DNA of 64,000 nt, taken from contig JAVJNT010000001.1 of assembly GCA_040217175.1 (NCBI GenBank), positions 434,001 to 498,000 on the forward strand. Reading direction: 5' to 3'. Of this stretch, positions 25,855-34,068 are shown in pieces (the first letter of the stretch is position 1; every line of letters begins with the position of its first letter). Under the pieces are notes generated by a model. It searched no databases, was not told the origin of the DNA, and worked only from the letters and a program-made list of their open reading frames with translations. The stretch comes from Phycisphaerales bacterium. Lineage in GTDB: Bacteria; Planctomycetota; Phycisphaerae; Phycisphaerales; UBA1924. Made by a program: the position numbers and the translations under genes.

Positions 25855-27227
25855 GCCATGCGCACCCAGCGGACGAGCGTGCGGAAGTTCGGTGGCTTGC
25901 CGAACATCAGCATGCCCACGCGGAAGATCTTGCCCGCAAGCCAGATGGCAACGACGGCGCCGACCGCCGACACGATCAGGCTGAGCAGGATCTGCCAGAG
26001 GGGCGGCGGATCGTTGCTGGCGATGCGGAGCATCATGATGAAGGGATTGATGGGCGGGATGAAGCTCAGCGTGACCGACAGCGTCGAGTTGGGCGCCCGC
26101 GGCACGACGATCATCATGAAGTAGGGGATCATCATGAACATCATGATGGGCGTCATGAAGGCCTGGGCCTCGCGTAGGTCGTTCACCGCGGCGCCCGCGG
26201 CGGCCATGAGCGAGGCGATCATGCCATAGCCGGTCAGGAAGAACAGGAACATCCAGACGAGGTGCATGGGCGTGATGAGGTCGCCAAGCGCAAAGGCGAT
26301 GAGCGCGGCGATGCCCACGCCCGAGTAGATCGCCAGCATGGACAGGCCCACGAGCATCTGCCCCAGGATCTTGCCGGCCATGAGCTGCGTCGGCGAGACG
26401 GCGCTGAGCAGCACCTCGACGACGCGGTTGGACTTCTCTTCGATGGTCGTGGTGAGCAGGTACTGCCCGCCGGTGAACACGGCGCCAAGGACGAGCAGCA
26501 TCATGACGACGGGCAGGATGAAGCTCATCGCGCTCGTGGAGTCTCGCTCGCCCTCTTCGGTGACTTCGGTCGTGCGTGGGGCGGCGACGGTGGTGAGCGC
26601 CTCGATGGCATCGCTCTCGAAGCCGTTGGCCGCGTACCGCGCTTCGAGGACGCTCTCCCGGAGCCCGCCCCGGATCTCGTCGATGATGCGGTCGTCCAGC
26701 CGCGGCATGACGGTGAGATTGAACGCACCGAAGCGCTCCGCCTCGTCGGCCTTCATCACCGAGTCCGGTTCGATGAGCGCGACGGCGATCGTCGACTCGG
26801 GATCGTCTTTTACCGCTTCGCGGATGCGTTCCTTGGCGACCTCGAAGTCGGTGTCGGGCGGCAGCACCTGCACCGTGAGGTTCGGGGCTTCTCCGAGCAC
26901 CATGTCCATGCCACGTTGCGTGGCCTCGGGCGAGCTTCCGGGAACCGATGGCATGATCTCGCTCGCGCGATCGGCGAGTTCGCCGCGGCGCTCGGCGATG
27001 GCCTCGGGCGCGAGGTAGTCGACCAGCCGCGGCGCGACCTGGCCGGTCGGATCGATCACCGCGACGGTGCCGACGATCGCCGGCGCCTTCTGCTGGCTGA
27101 TGATGAAGATGATCACCGGGATCGCCACGGCCAGCACCGCCGGCACCACCACGGCGCCGATGATGAAGCCCTTGGTCAGCACCGTCGAGGCGAACTCGCG
27201 GCCGGCGATGTGCAGGATGCGGATCAT
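25851..27227 (-). CDS. ABC-2 type exporter permease (NatB-like)
   Basis: From ATG 27227 the product has 458 residues. It has an N-terminal membrane helix (about 22-45) after REFASTVLTKGF, a large extracytoplasmic domain (about 50-240), and then five or six membrane helices. The line QYLLTTTIEEKSNRVVEVLLSAVSPTQLMAGKILGQMLVG is a hallmark of NatB/ABC-2 permeases. It overlaps the ATPase gene by 4 bp (ATGA) and the methyltransferase by 4 bp. Family members export Na+ or small molecules; the substrate is not known. Confidence 0.92.
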   Translation of the reverse strand: MIRILHIAGREFASTVLTKGFIIGAVVVPAVLAVAIPVIIFIISQQKAPAIVGTVAVIDPTGQVAPRLVDYLAPEAIAERRGELADRASEIMPSVPGSSPEATQRGMDMVLGEAPNLTVQVLPPDTDFEVAKERIREAVKDDPESTIAVALIEPDSVMKADEAERFGAFNLTVMPRLDDRIIDEIRGGLRESVLEARYAANGFESDAIEALTTVAAPRTTEVTEEGERDSTSAMSFILPVVMMLLVLGAVFTGGQYLLTTTIEEKSNRVVEVLLSAVSPTQLMAGKILGQMLVGLSMLAIYSGVGIAALIAFALGDLITPMHLVWMFLFFLTGYGMIASLMAAAGAAVNDLREAQAFMTPIMMFMMIPYFMMIVVPRAPNSTLSVTLSFIPPINPFIMMLRIASNDPPPLWQILLSLIVSAVGAVVAIWLAGKIFRVGMLMFGKPPNFRTLVRWVRMA

Positions 27228-28213
27228 GCCGACGCTCCTTCCAGGGCCTCGCTCTCGTCGCCCGAGCCCCGCAGCGAGTCGCGGACCTCGGCTTCCGTCG
27301 CGTCGCTGCCGCCGGCGACCTGCTCCACGAACACGTCCTCGAGCGTCACGCGCTTGGCCGCCACGCTGCGGACCGGGAGCGCCACCGCGATCTCGCGAAC
27401 GGCGTGCGAGGCCGGCAGTCGATCGGGATCGACGTGGGCCGCCCACCCCTCGCGGGTTTCCTCGACCCGGACCACGCCGTCGATGCGCTCGACGACCCTC
27501 GGGTCCTCGCCCTCGACGGGCTCGAACAGCACCAGGCTCGATTCGTGCGTGGCGCGGATCTCCTCGATCGAGGCATCGAGCACCTTCTGCCCGTTGTTGA
27601 TCATCACGATGCTCTCGCACATCTGCTCGGCCTGGAACATCACGTGCGTGCAGAGGATGACCGTGCGGCCCTGCTGGTGCTGCTCGGTCATCAGGCTCTG
27701 GAGCAGGCGGAGGTTGACCGGGTCGAGCCCGCTGAAGGGCTCGTCCAGGATGATCAGCTCGGGCTCGTGCAGCACGGCCGAGATGAACTGCACCTTCTGC
27801 TGCATGCCCTTGGAGAGTTCCTCGCACCGCTTGTTGGCTGCGTCGGAGAGCTCGACGCGCTCGAGCCACTCGCCGACGCGGGTGGAGAGGTCCGGGTCGG
27901 TCAGGCCCTTGAGCTTGCCCATGTACTTGAGGAAGTGGGTGACCTTCATCTTGCGGTACACGCCGCGCTCTTCGGGCAGGTAGCCGATGCGGTCCTTGCT
28001 CTGCAGAGCGCTCTTCTTGCCGAGCACCTGCAGGGTGCCCGAGTCTGGGAAGAGGATGGACATGAGCATGCGGATGGTCGTGCTCTTGCCCGCGCCGTTG
28101 GGGCCGATGAGGCCCGTCAGACTGCCGGCCTTGACGCGAAGGTCGAGGCCCTCGACGGCTACCTTCGGCCCGAAGGTCTTGCGCAGGTTCTCCATCACGA
28201 CGGCGTCTTGCAC
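27224..28213 (-). CDS. ABC transporter ATP-binding protein (NatA-like)
   Basis: A 329-residue ATPase from GTG 28213 (GAGAGGAG upstream); ATG 28195 is a possible alternative start. It has Walker A GPNGAGKST (37-45), signature LSKGMQQK (133-140), Walker B ELIILDEP (152-159) and H-loop His190. A C-terminal domain of about 100 residues, rich in Val and Glu, follows, as in ABC-2 importers of the NatA type. It starts a three-gene translationally coupled operon with the permease and methyltransferase. It supplies energy for export across the inner membrane. Confidence 0.94.
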   Translation of the reverse strand: MQDAVVMENLRKTFGPKVAVEGLDLRVKAGSLTGLIGPNGAGKSTTIRMLMSILFPDSGTLQVLGKKSALQSKDRIGYLPEERGVYRKMKVTHFLKYMGKLKGLTDPDLSTRVGEWLERVELSDAANKRCEELSKGMQQKVQFISAVLHEPELIILDEPFSGLDPVNLRLLQSLMTEQHQQGRTVILCTHVMFQAEQMCESIVMINNGQKVLDASIEEIRATHESSLVLFEPVEGEDPRVVERIDGVVRVEETREGWAAHVDPDRLPASHAVREIAVALPVRSVAAKRVTLEDVFVEQVAGGSDATEAEVRDSLRGSGDESEALEGASA

Positions 28214-28307
28214 GAGCGCGGCTCCTCTCCGGCTGGTCCGGTTTGGGCGGCAACTGTAGGGGCAGGCGGCCGCTCGCTCGTGTTGTTGGGGTTCGGCGGC
28301 GAGGGAT

Positions 28308-28865
28308 TTACCCGTTGGGCGTCGAGCGCGGGCGATTCCAGGGCATCAGGCCAAGCAGCCGGGCCATGCCGCAGTGCCCGCTGATGCCCGCGAACACCAG
28401 GCCGCACCCGACGAAGGCGGGCACGATGAAGAGCCACGGGGTGAGCGCGATGCCCAGCAGCGTGCCGCCGGTGACGAGCGAGCCGGCCACGATCTGGACC
28501 TGCCGCATCACGTCGAGCTTGGGGCCGCCGATGGGATGCTCGACCGGATGGCCGAGCGACTTCCAGGCCTCGATGCCGCCGTCGAGGTGGAACGCCTGGA
28601 TCCCCGCGGCGGCGAATGCCTCGTCGCAGCGTTCCAGGGCCTTGCCCGAGCGTGCGCCGCTGCGGCAGTGGAACACCACACGCTGGGCCGGAGACTCGGC
28701 CTTGAGCCGATCGGGATCGACCTGCGCAAGCGGCACGTGGCGGGCGCCTTCGATGCGCTCGGTCGCGTGCTCGAATGATTCGCGGACGTCCACCAGCACG
28801 GCGCAGCGCGAGTCGAGCCACGTTCGCAGCGTGCTGGCATCAACCGTCCGGTTGCTGCCGTCCAT
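28308..28865 (-). CDS. rhodanese domain fused to DUF2892-type membrane pair (YgaP-like)
   Basis: A 185-residue protein. Residues about 10-105 are a rhodanese domain with active Cys67 in VVFHCRSGARSGKA, ending with HLDGGIEAWKSLGHPV. Residues about 115-175 form two membrane helices of DUF2892 type (MRQVQIVAGSLVTGGTLLGI; VPAFVGCGLVFAGISGHCGMARLLGLMPWN). The architecture is that of E. coli YgaP, a membrane-bound sulfurtransferase. It starts 14 bp after the stop of the persulfide-dioxygenase-type gene, so the two likely act together in sulfide or persulfide handling. Confidence 0.9.
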   Translation of the reverse strand: MDGSNRTVDASTLRTWLDSRCAVLVDVRESFEHATERIEGARHVPLAQVDPDRLKAESPAQRVVFHCRSGARSGKALERCDEAFAAAGIQAFHLDGGIEAWKSLGHPVEHPIGGPKLDVMRQVQIVAGSLVTGGTLLGIALTPWLFIVPAFVGCGLVFAGISGHCGMARLLGLMPWNRPRSTPNG

Positions 28866-28879
28866 TTCTTGAAACTCCC

Positions 28880-30313
28880 CTATCGATCCGTAGACGTTCG
28901 GGCGATGCGTGCCTGGTCCTCTTGCCAGGCCGCGAAGCCGCCCTTCAGATTCACGACGTCGAACCCGAGACGCTGGAGATAGCCGCAGGCCCTGGCGGAG
29001 CGGACCCCCGCCTGGCAGTGGACCAGCAGCGTTCCGTTGGTTGGCAGTTCATCGAGCCGCGAGGCCAGCCGCGTGTGGGCGATGTTCTGCGCCCCCTTGA
29101 TGTGGCCCGCGTCGTACTCGGTCGCGCGGCGTACGTCGAGCACCGACACGCTCGCTTCGGCTATGAGATCGGCGGCCTCGCTCGGCTCGACTTCGCGGAC
29201 CTTCACGAGGTTGTCTTGCGAGGCGACGTCCTCCGGGTCGAGCCATCCGCGTACGCGGTCGAGGCCGACCCGGGTGAGGTCGCGCAGGATCTCGGGCAGG
29301 TCCTCAGCGGCCGCAATGACGTAGATGTCCTCGTCCTCGCGCACCATCGAGCCGACGTCGGTGGTGAACGAGGCCTGGACCGGGAAGCTCATGGACCCCG
29401 CGAGGTGTCCGTCGCGGAACGCAGGCCACGGCCTCGTATCGACGATGGCAATCTGGTGCGGGTCGAGCTCGGCGACGTCCGCGACGAGCGCCCGGCGAAC
29501 CGGCGTGGGCTCGCCCAGCACCGGCGGTCCGTCGCGGTTGATGCGCTTCATCCTGGCAAAGTACAGCGGGGGCTCGGGCTGGCCCTCGAGGATGAGATCG
29601 ACGAACCGGCGCTCGTCTGCGTCGGGGCCGATGGCCGAGCGCAGCGGCGCATTGAACCTCGTCTCGTAGCCGACGGTGCTCATGGGCACGGCCCCGAGCG
29701 CCTTGCCGCAGGCGCTGCCCGCGCCGTGGCCGGGCCAGACCTGGACGAATTCGGGCAGGCTGGGCAGCCACTTGGCGCTCGAGAAGAGCTGGCGTGCCCC
29801 GGGCTCGCGGGCGCCGACCTGGCCGGCGGCGGTTTCGAGGAGGTCTGGCCTGCCCAGGTCGCCCACGAACACGAAGTCGCCCGTGCACACGCCGATGGGC
29901 TCGCTCGCGCCCGAGCCGGTGTCGGTCACGACGTACACCATGTGCTCGGGCGTGTGGCCCGGCGTGTGGACGGCCCGGAACTCGATGTTGCCGATGCGGA
30001 AGGTCTCGCCGTCGCGGAGCGCCACGTGGTTGTACGCGCGGGCCCAGGTGCTCTGCCAGTCGTCGCCGCCCTCGCCCGAGACGTACACCGTGGCGCCGAC
30101 GCGCTCGGCCATCTCGCGGGCGCCGCTCACGAAGTCGGCATGGATGTGGGTCTCGGCGACGGCCGTGATGCGGAGGTTGTTCTCGCGCGCCACCTCGAGG
30201 TACCGATCGACGTCGCGCTGCGGATCGATGACGATGGCCTCGCCGGTCCGCTGGCAGCCGATCAGATAGGCCGCCTGGGCCAGCTTGTCGTCGTAGATCA
30301 ACCGCATGAACAT
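28880..30313 (-). CDS. metallo-beta-lactamase-fold persulfide dioxygenase fused to two rhodanese domains (CstB-like)
   Basis: Starting at ATG 30313 gives 477 residues. The N-terminal domain is an ETHE1-type metallo-beta-lactamase fold with THIHADF (His56, His58, Asp60) and TPGHTPEH (His116, His120), which binds one iron in persulfide dioxygenases. Residues about 265-360 form a first rhodanese domain that has no active Cys (IYVIAAAEDLPE at the expected loop). Residues about 375-470 form a second one with Cys433 in LVHCQAGVRSARAC. A pseudo-rhodanese followed by an active one is the CstB layout. It likely oxidises persulfide and passes sulfane sulfur to thiosulfate or a carrier. It is operonic with the YgaP-like gene. 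Confidence 0.9.
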   Translation of the reverse strand: MFMRLIYDDKLAQAAYLIGCQRTGEAIVIDPQRDVDRYLEVARENNLRITAVAETHIHADFVSGAREMAERVGATVYVSGEGGDDWQSTWARAYNHVALRDGETFRIGNIEFRAVHTPGHTPEHMVYVVTDTGSGASEPIGVCTGDFVFVGDLGRPDLLETAAGQVGAREPGARQLFSSAKWLPSLPEFVQVWPGHGAGSACGKALGAVPMSTVGYETRFNAPLRSAIGPDADERRFVDLILEGQPEPPLYFARMKRINRDGPPVLGEPTPVRRALVADVAELDPHQIAIVDTRPWPAFRDGHLAGSMSFPVQASFTTDVGSMVREDEDIYVIAAAEDLPEILRDLTRVGLDRVRGWLDPEDVASQDNLVKVREVEPSEAADLIAEASVSVLDVRRATEYDAGHIKGAQNIAHTRLASRLDELPTNGTLLVHCQAGVRSARACGYLQRLGFDVVNLKGGFAAWQEDQARIARTSTDR

Positions 30314-30360
30314 GGGAACTACCTCTGCCGCGGATTGTAGTGGGGCGCCGTCGCGGGCGG

Positions 30361-31359
30361 TCAGGCGTCGGCCGGCGTGGCCGTCGAGCCGGCGGCCTGG
30401 CCCCACCGGTCGAGGGCGGGCGTATCGGTCAGGTCGTAGCGCAGGGGCGTGACGGTGACCGCCCGGCGGAACAGCCAGTCGACGTCGGTGCCGCTCTCGG
30501 TGTCCTGGAAGTCCATGCCGCCCGCGGCCGCCCAGTAGTAGGCCCGACCGCCCGGGCTCACGCGGCCCTCGAAGCGGTCGACGTGGCCGTAGGTGTTCAT
30601 CGGGCACGCGACGATCGGCAGGCGTTCGTCGGGATCGGCCTTGTGCACGGTCGCGTCGTGTCCCTGGCGGGTGACGCGCGTGTCGGACTGGTCGAAGTTC
30701 GTCGGCAGGCCCGCGCTCGTGCGCTGGCGGCTGGCCTTCTCGCGCGCCTCGGGCGTGTCCTCGATCGGATCCTCGCAGCGCGGCACGTTCATGTTGAGCA
30801 CTTCGTGGGGGCTCGGGAGCCCGCCCGCGAGCAGCGTCTCGATGGCCCGGCGCGCGTGGATGGCGCCGACGTCGAAGCGCGTCGATGCACGGCCCAGGTG
30901 CAGGCTGACCGCGATCGACGGGATGCCCAGGAACGCCGCCTCGATCGCCGCGGCGACGGTGCCGGAGTAGATGACGTTAATGCCGCAATTCGCCCCGGCG
31001 TTCATGCCGCTGATGACCAGGTCGGGCCTCGAGCCCTTGCCGAACTGCCCGGGCCAGATCTCGCTCAGCGCCAGCTTCACGCAGTCGGCGGGCCGGCCAT
31101 CGACCGCCGTCCCGGTCATGCGCCCGCGGATGCGGCTGGGCTCGACCATGAGCGGCTCGTGGAAGGTCACGCCATGGCTCGTGGCGCTCTGGACGGTCGC
31201 CGGGGCCACCGTGTAGATCGTCTCGACGGGCGTGCCGGCGATCGAGACGGGCCCGCCCAGCGTGCCCTCGTGGCCCGGGATGGTGTCCATCAGCGCGTCG
31301 TAGAGGGCCACGATGCCGGGGGCCCGGATGCCGTCGTCGTTGGTGAGCAGGATCCTCAT
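30361..31359 (-). CDS. surE: 5'-nucleotidase / survival protein SurE
   Basis: From ATG 31359 the product has 332 residues and opens with MRILLTNDDGIRAPGI; the paired Asp at 8-9 are the metal ligands. The second signature, LVISGMNAGANCGINVIYSGTVAAA, is intact, so the active site (metal-dependent hydrolysis of nucleoside monophosphates) is complete. Usual SurE proteins are about 250-265 residues; this one has a longer C-terminal portion with an insertion around 215-260. It stands alone on the minus strand; a longer upstream open frame is a shadow of the RNHCP gene region. Confidence 0.9.
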   Translation of the reverse strand: MRILLTNDDGIRAPGIVALYDALMDTIPGHEGTLGGPVSIAGTPVETIYTVAPATVQSATSHGVTFHEPLMVEPSRIRGRMTGTAVDGRPADCVKLALSEIWPGQFGKGSRPDLVISGMNAGANCGINVIYSGTVAAAIEAAFLGIPSIAVSLHLGRASTRFDVGAIHARRAIETLLAGGLPSPHEVLNMNVPRCEDPIEDTPEAREKASRQRTSAGLPTNFDQSDTRVTRQGHDATVHKADPDERLPIVACPMNTYGHVDRFEGRVSPGGRAYYWAAAGGMDFQDTESGTDVDWLFRRAVTVTPLRYDLTDTPALDRWGQAAGSTATPADA

Positions 31360-31592
31360 TGCGAGAGCGTAGGGCTTGGTGCGTGCGGCACGCGTACCCT
31401 TGCGGCTGATGACCGTCTCGGCCTGAACAGGTTTCTCGGCCCATCCGGGGCTCCCCGCCGCGCTCGAGCAGCGCCGGCGTGGTGCCGCTGCGCCCTGCCC
31501 GCGCGTTGGATGGATCGACCCCGCGGGCGACGTACCAGCCTGTTCATGACGGCCCCGCCGGACGCGCTTCGGCGAGACGGATCTACGCACAC

Positions 31593-32054
31593 ATGCCACG
31601 AGCACACCGCACCGGCGGCGAACGCGCCAGCCGTAGGGCTGATGAAAGCCACGACCGCGACGACCACCCGCCTCGCGCCCGCGGCAGCCACCACGGCCGC
31701 CGGAACGAATCGGACGGATTCACCTGCATCTGCTGCAGGGCCCGCGTGAGCGGCCGAGCCTGGGGCACGAAGCAGCGCAACCACTGCCCGGCCTGCCTGC
31801 ACAGCAAGCACGTCGACGACCAGCCCGGCGACCGCGCGAGCGCGTGCGGCGGCGCGATGGAGCCCATCGCCGTCGCCGTGCGATCGAGTGGCGAGGACGC
31901 CGGCGAGTGGGTGCTTGTGCACCGCTGCAACCGCTGCGGCGTGCTGCGCGTCAACCGCATCGCCGGCGACGACAGCGAACGCGCCCTGCTCGCGCTGGCC
32001 CTGAGACCGCTCGCGCGGCCGGCGTTCCCGATCGATGACCCGAGGGACGCTTAG
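31593..32054 (+). CDS. RNHCP domain protein
   Basis: I choose ATG 31593 for a 153-residue product; a longer start at 31479 adds low-complexity sequence. The zinc-ribbon-like core is FTCICCRARVSGRAWGTKQRNHCPACLHSKHVDD (CxxC at 45-48; RNHCPACL at 62-69), followed by PGDRASACGGAMEPIAVAVR, LVHRCNRCG (CxxC at 112-115) and VNRIAGDDSER. This is the RNHCP family (Pfam), small proteins of unknown function known mostly from Actinobacteria and some other bacteria. The basic, Arg/His-rich N-terminus (1-40) suggests nucleic acid contact, which is inference. Confidence 0.85.
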   Translation: MPRAHRTGGERASRRADESHDRDDHPPRARGSHHGRRNESDGFTCICCRARVSGRAWGTKQRNHCPACLHSKHVDDQPGDRASACGGAMEPIAVAVRSSGEDAGEWVLVHRCNRCGVLRVNRIAGDDSERALLALALRPLARPAFPIDDPRDA

Positions 32055-33415
32055 TCGCAGCCGGCGTCGAACGCATCCTGGAACGCCAGAAAGTCGAAGA
32101 TCGTCAACTCCCCATCCCCGTCGAAGTCGGCGAGGGGGTCGCCGTCCTGGAAGAGGTTGAAGAAGGCGAGGAAGTCGAAGATGGTGAGGGCGCCGTCGGC
32201 GTCGAGGTCGGCGGGGCAGAGGATGCAGCCGAGGTCGTAGGCGTGGGCGACGCCGGTGGCGAAGCCGCCGGAGAACCCGTCGGGGGCACCGACGATCACC
32301 CGGTCGCCGTCGGTTGCCGTGGCGGCTCCGAATCGTCCGCCGCCGCCGGGCCCGGCTTCGGGGAAGCGGGCGACCTGCCGCCACACGCCGTCGGCGTCTT
32401 CCTGGAAGGCATACGCCGCGAGTTCGCCCACCGCACCAACCGTCATGAGGTCGCCAGACAGGCTCAGCCCGAAGCCGAGACGATCGCGTGCCTCGGGCTG
32501 GGCGTGCCCGATCGTTTGCGTGAGCGCCCACCGTTCGCCGTCGAATCGGTATGCGTACACGGCGCCCTCGCCGTCGTACTCGCCATCGGCGATGGGGCCG
32601 CCGGCCAGCAGCGTGCGGCCGTCGCTGGCCAGCGAGCTTCCCAGCCGGGGCCTGTTGACGCCGGCATCGGGCGGGACGATCTTCTGGGTGAAGGTCAAGT
32701 CGGCGCCGTCGCGCTGGTACACGTAGATCGAGCCCACGTTTCCGGCGATCATGTCATCGAGCGGCGCCCCGATGAAGGCCCAGTGCTCGGTCAAGACCAT
32801 GGTCGCGCCGAACGCGCGAACGCCCCCGGGGGCATCCGGCGGCACCAGTCGATCCCGCAGCACCCACTCGCCGCCGTCCTTCTCGAACACGTACGCATCG
32901 AAGTCCTGCTCGATGAGCGCCACGTCGCCGTGGAGGGCGACCGTGGCACCGAACTCACGACCAAACCCAGGCGACGGCGGAAAGAACCGCCACGTCTCCT
33001 GCCACCGTCCGTCGATTTCCTCATAGATGTATGCGCCGCCCGCGCCCGGGACCGCGTAATCGGCGCTCGTCGCTCCAACGATGAGCCGCCCTCCATCTAC
33101 ATCAAACGATCGACCAAATCCAGCTCCAAACGAGATGTCTGGTGGCACCACGACTTGGTGATGCTTCCACGCTCCATCTTTGATGTCGAATTGAAGTACG
33201 TACAGCGCACCCGTCGCACATCCAAACGACCCGGAGCACAGCGTGGGCGCCTGGAAATCGGCGATGATTGCCCGATCACCGTCGAGATCTACCTCGATGC
33301 CAAAACTGCTGCCTGCTTCTTGTGGGGGCGGTGCGAGCATCTGCGGCTCGCACTGAGCCACGGCCGCGTGGCACGCAAGTCCAACGAAGGAACCGAATGT
33401 CGTCGCTCGTACCAT
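32051..33415 (-). CDS. secreted FG-GAP beta-propeller protein with GC-type dockerin tail
   Basis: From ATG 33415 the product has 454 residues and a leader (FVGLACHAAVAQ). The body is FG-GAP propeller: repeated blades of FGxxVxxxGxxLIVGAP type, such as FGRSFDVDGGRLIVGATSADYAVPGAGGAYIYEE and GFGLSLSGDLMTVGAVGELAAYAF. The C-terminal 55 residues contain two D-x-D-x-DG-x-LTIFDFLAF calcium loops and end DAFDAGCD. The tail is the Phycisphaerales GC-type dockerin, believed to guide sorting or anchoring of secreted proteins. The gene reads away from the 21-bp repeat array and overlaps the RNHCP gene end by 4 bp (convergent). Confidence 0.85.
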   Translation of the reverse strand: MVRATTFGSFVGLACHAAVAQCEPQMLAPPPQEAGSSFGIEVDLDGDRAIIADFQAPTLCSGSFGCATGALYVLQFDIKDGAWKHHQVVVPPDISFGAGFGRSFDVDGGRLIVGATSADYAVPGAGGAYIYEEIDGRWQETWRFFPPSPGFGREFGATVALHGDVALIEQDFDAYVFEKDGGEWVLRDRLVPPDAPGGVRAFGATMVLTEHWAFIGAPLDDMIAGNVGSIYVYQRDGADLTFTQKIVPPDAGVNRPRLGSSLASDGRTLLAGGPIADGEYDGEGAVYAYRFDGERWALTQTIGHAQPEARDRLGFGLSLSGDLMTVGAVGELAAYAFQEDADGVWRQVARFPEAGPGGGGRFGAATATDGDRVIVGAPDGFSGGFATGVAHAYDLGCILCPADLDADGALTIFDFLAFFNLFQDGDPLADFDGDGELTIFDFLAFQDAFDAGCD

Positions 33416-33458
33416 CGTTCTCAATAGTATTCCAAGGCACGCCGTCCACAACGCGCTG

Positions 33459-33635
33459 GTGCACGACCCTAGTGACACGACCGCCGCGAACGAGGAGCGC
33501 GACGTCTGGCTCATCGACATAACCATGTTCAACGACTTGTTCGCTACCGGCGCCCGCCGCGTGGACATGAACACCGACGGCACGACCGACGCCATCCTCT
33601 ACCAGGACGCTAACGACGCGGCGACCTGGCCGTAA
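33459..33635 (+). pseudogene. short open frame that looks like the C-terminal remnant of a lost gene
   Basis: Translated by me: 58 residues from GTG 33459 to TAA 33635. The sequence has good protein character (ERDVWLIDITMFNDLF, RRVDMNTDGTTDAILYQD) but no leader, no good ribosome site and no complete fold. The same frame stays open upstream into the start region of the divergent FG-GAP gene. It is followed 38 bp later by a strong palindrome that could end its transcript. I read it as the surviving 3' end of a secreted or calcium-loop protein; it might also be a genuine small gene. Confidence 0.45.
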
Positions 33636-33673
33636 GCGAAGCCGTCAATACGGTCAGAGCAACACGCTTGCCG

Positions 33674-33701
33674 CGCGGGGCCCGGATATCCGGGCCCCGC
33701 G
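33674..33701 (+). terminator. perfect 28-bp GC palindrome, probable terminator
   Basis: Two 14-nt arms, CGCGGGGCCCGGAT and ATCCGGGCCCCGCG, with no unpaired centre. On the plus strand it is followed by TTCGTTCGT, a poor U-tract. Its position after the remnant frame at 33459-33635 suggests a terminator; a protein-binding palindrome is the alternative. Confidence 0.5.
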
Positions 33702-33798
33702 TTCGTTCGTGATTGGATCATCGGGTGAGCGCGTCGCCAACGACCGAGAACCGCACTCGACGCACGTCCGGATACGGAAGCCGCCCTGACGCCCCCGA

Positions 33799-34029
33799 GA
33801 AGAGTTCCGAGCACGCCAGGAACTCTTCCGAGCGCGTCAGGAGCTCCTCCGGGCGCGTCCGGAACTCCTCCGGGCGCGTCAGGAACTCCTCCGGGTGCGT
33901 CCGGAATTCCTCCGGGTGCGTCCGGAACTCCTCCGGGCGCGGCAGGAACTCCTCCGGGTGGGTCCGGAACTCCTCCGGACGCGACGGGAACGCCTCCCGG
34001 CACGCTAGAACATCTTCCGGGCCCGCCGA
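33799..34029. repeat. 21-bp tandem repeat array, 11 units
   Basis: The core YTCCGRGCGCGTC recurs at exact 21-bp spacing: the pentamer T/C-TCC-G/C sits at 33805, 33826, 33847, 33868, 33889, 33910, 33931, 33952, 33973, 33994 and 34015. The units differ by a few bases, more at the edges. Because 21 is seven codons, the array is open on both strands (plus SGRVRNS-type heptads from 33713; minus GGVPDAP-type heptads from 34003), so coding cannot be excluded, but neither frame has a convincing start or leader. It lies between two dockerin-tailed genes. The remaining part of the 33416-34068 gap holds only the remnant frame and palindrome. Confidence 0.85.
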
Positions 34030-34068
34030 GGATCGTCCATCCAGCGGTTCCCGGACGTTCCGTGGCCC

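Noticed and set aside
25851-28253. 800-residue minus-strand frame spanning the ABC permease and ATPase genes
   Set aside because: The permease begins at ATG 27227; the upstream part is the ATPase gene in a different frame and has no protein character.
33799-34029. Possible CRISPR array
   Set aside because: The units are contiguous with no unique spacers, are 21 bp long, and no cas gene is in the window.
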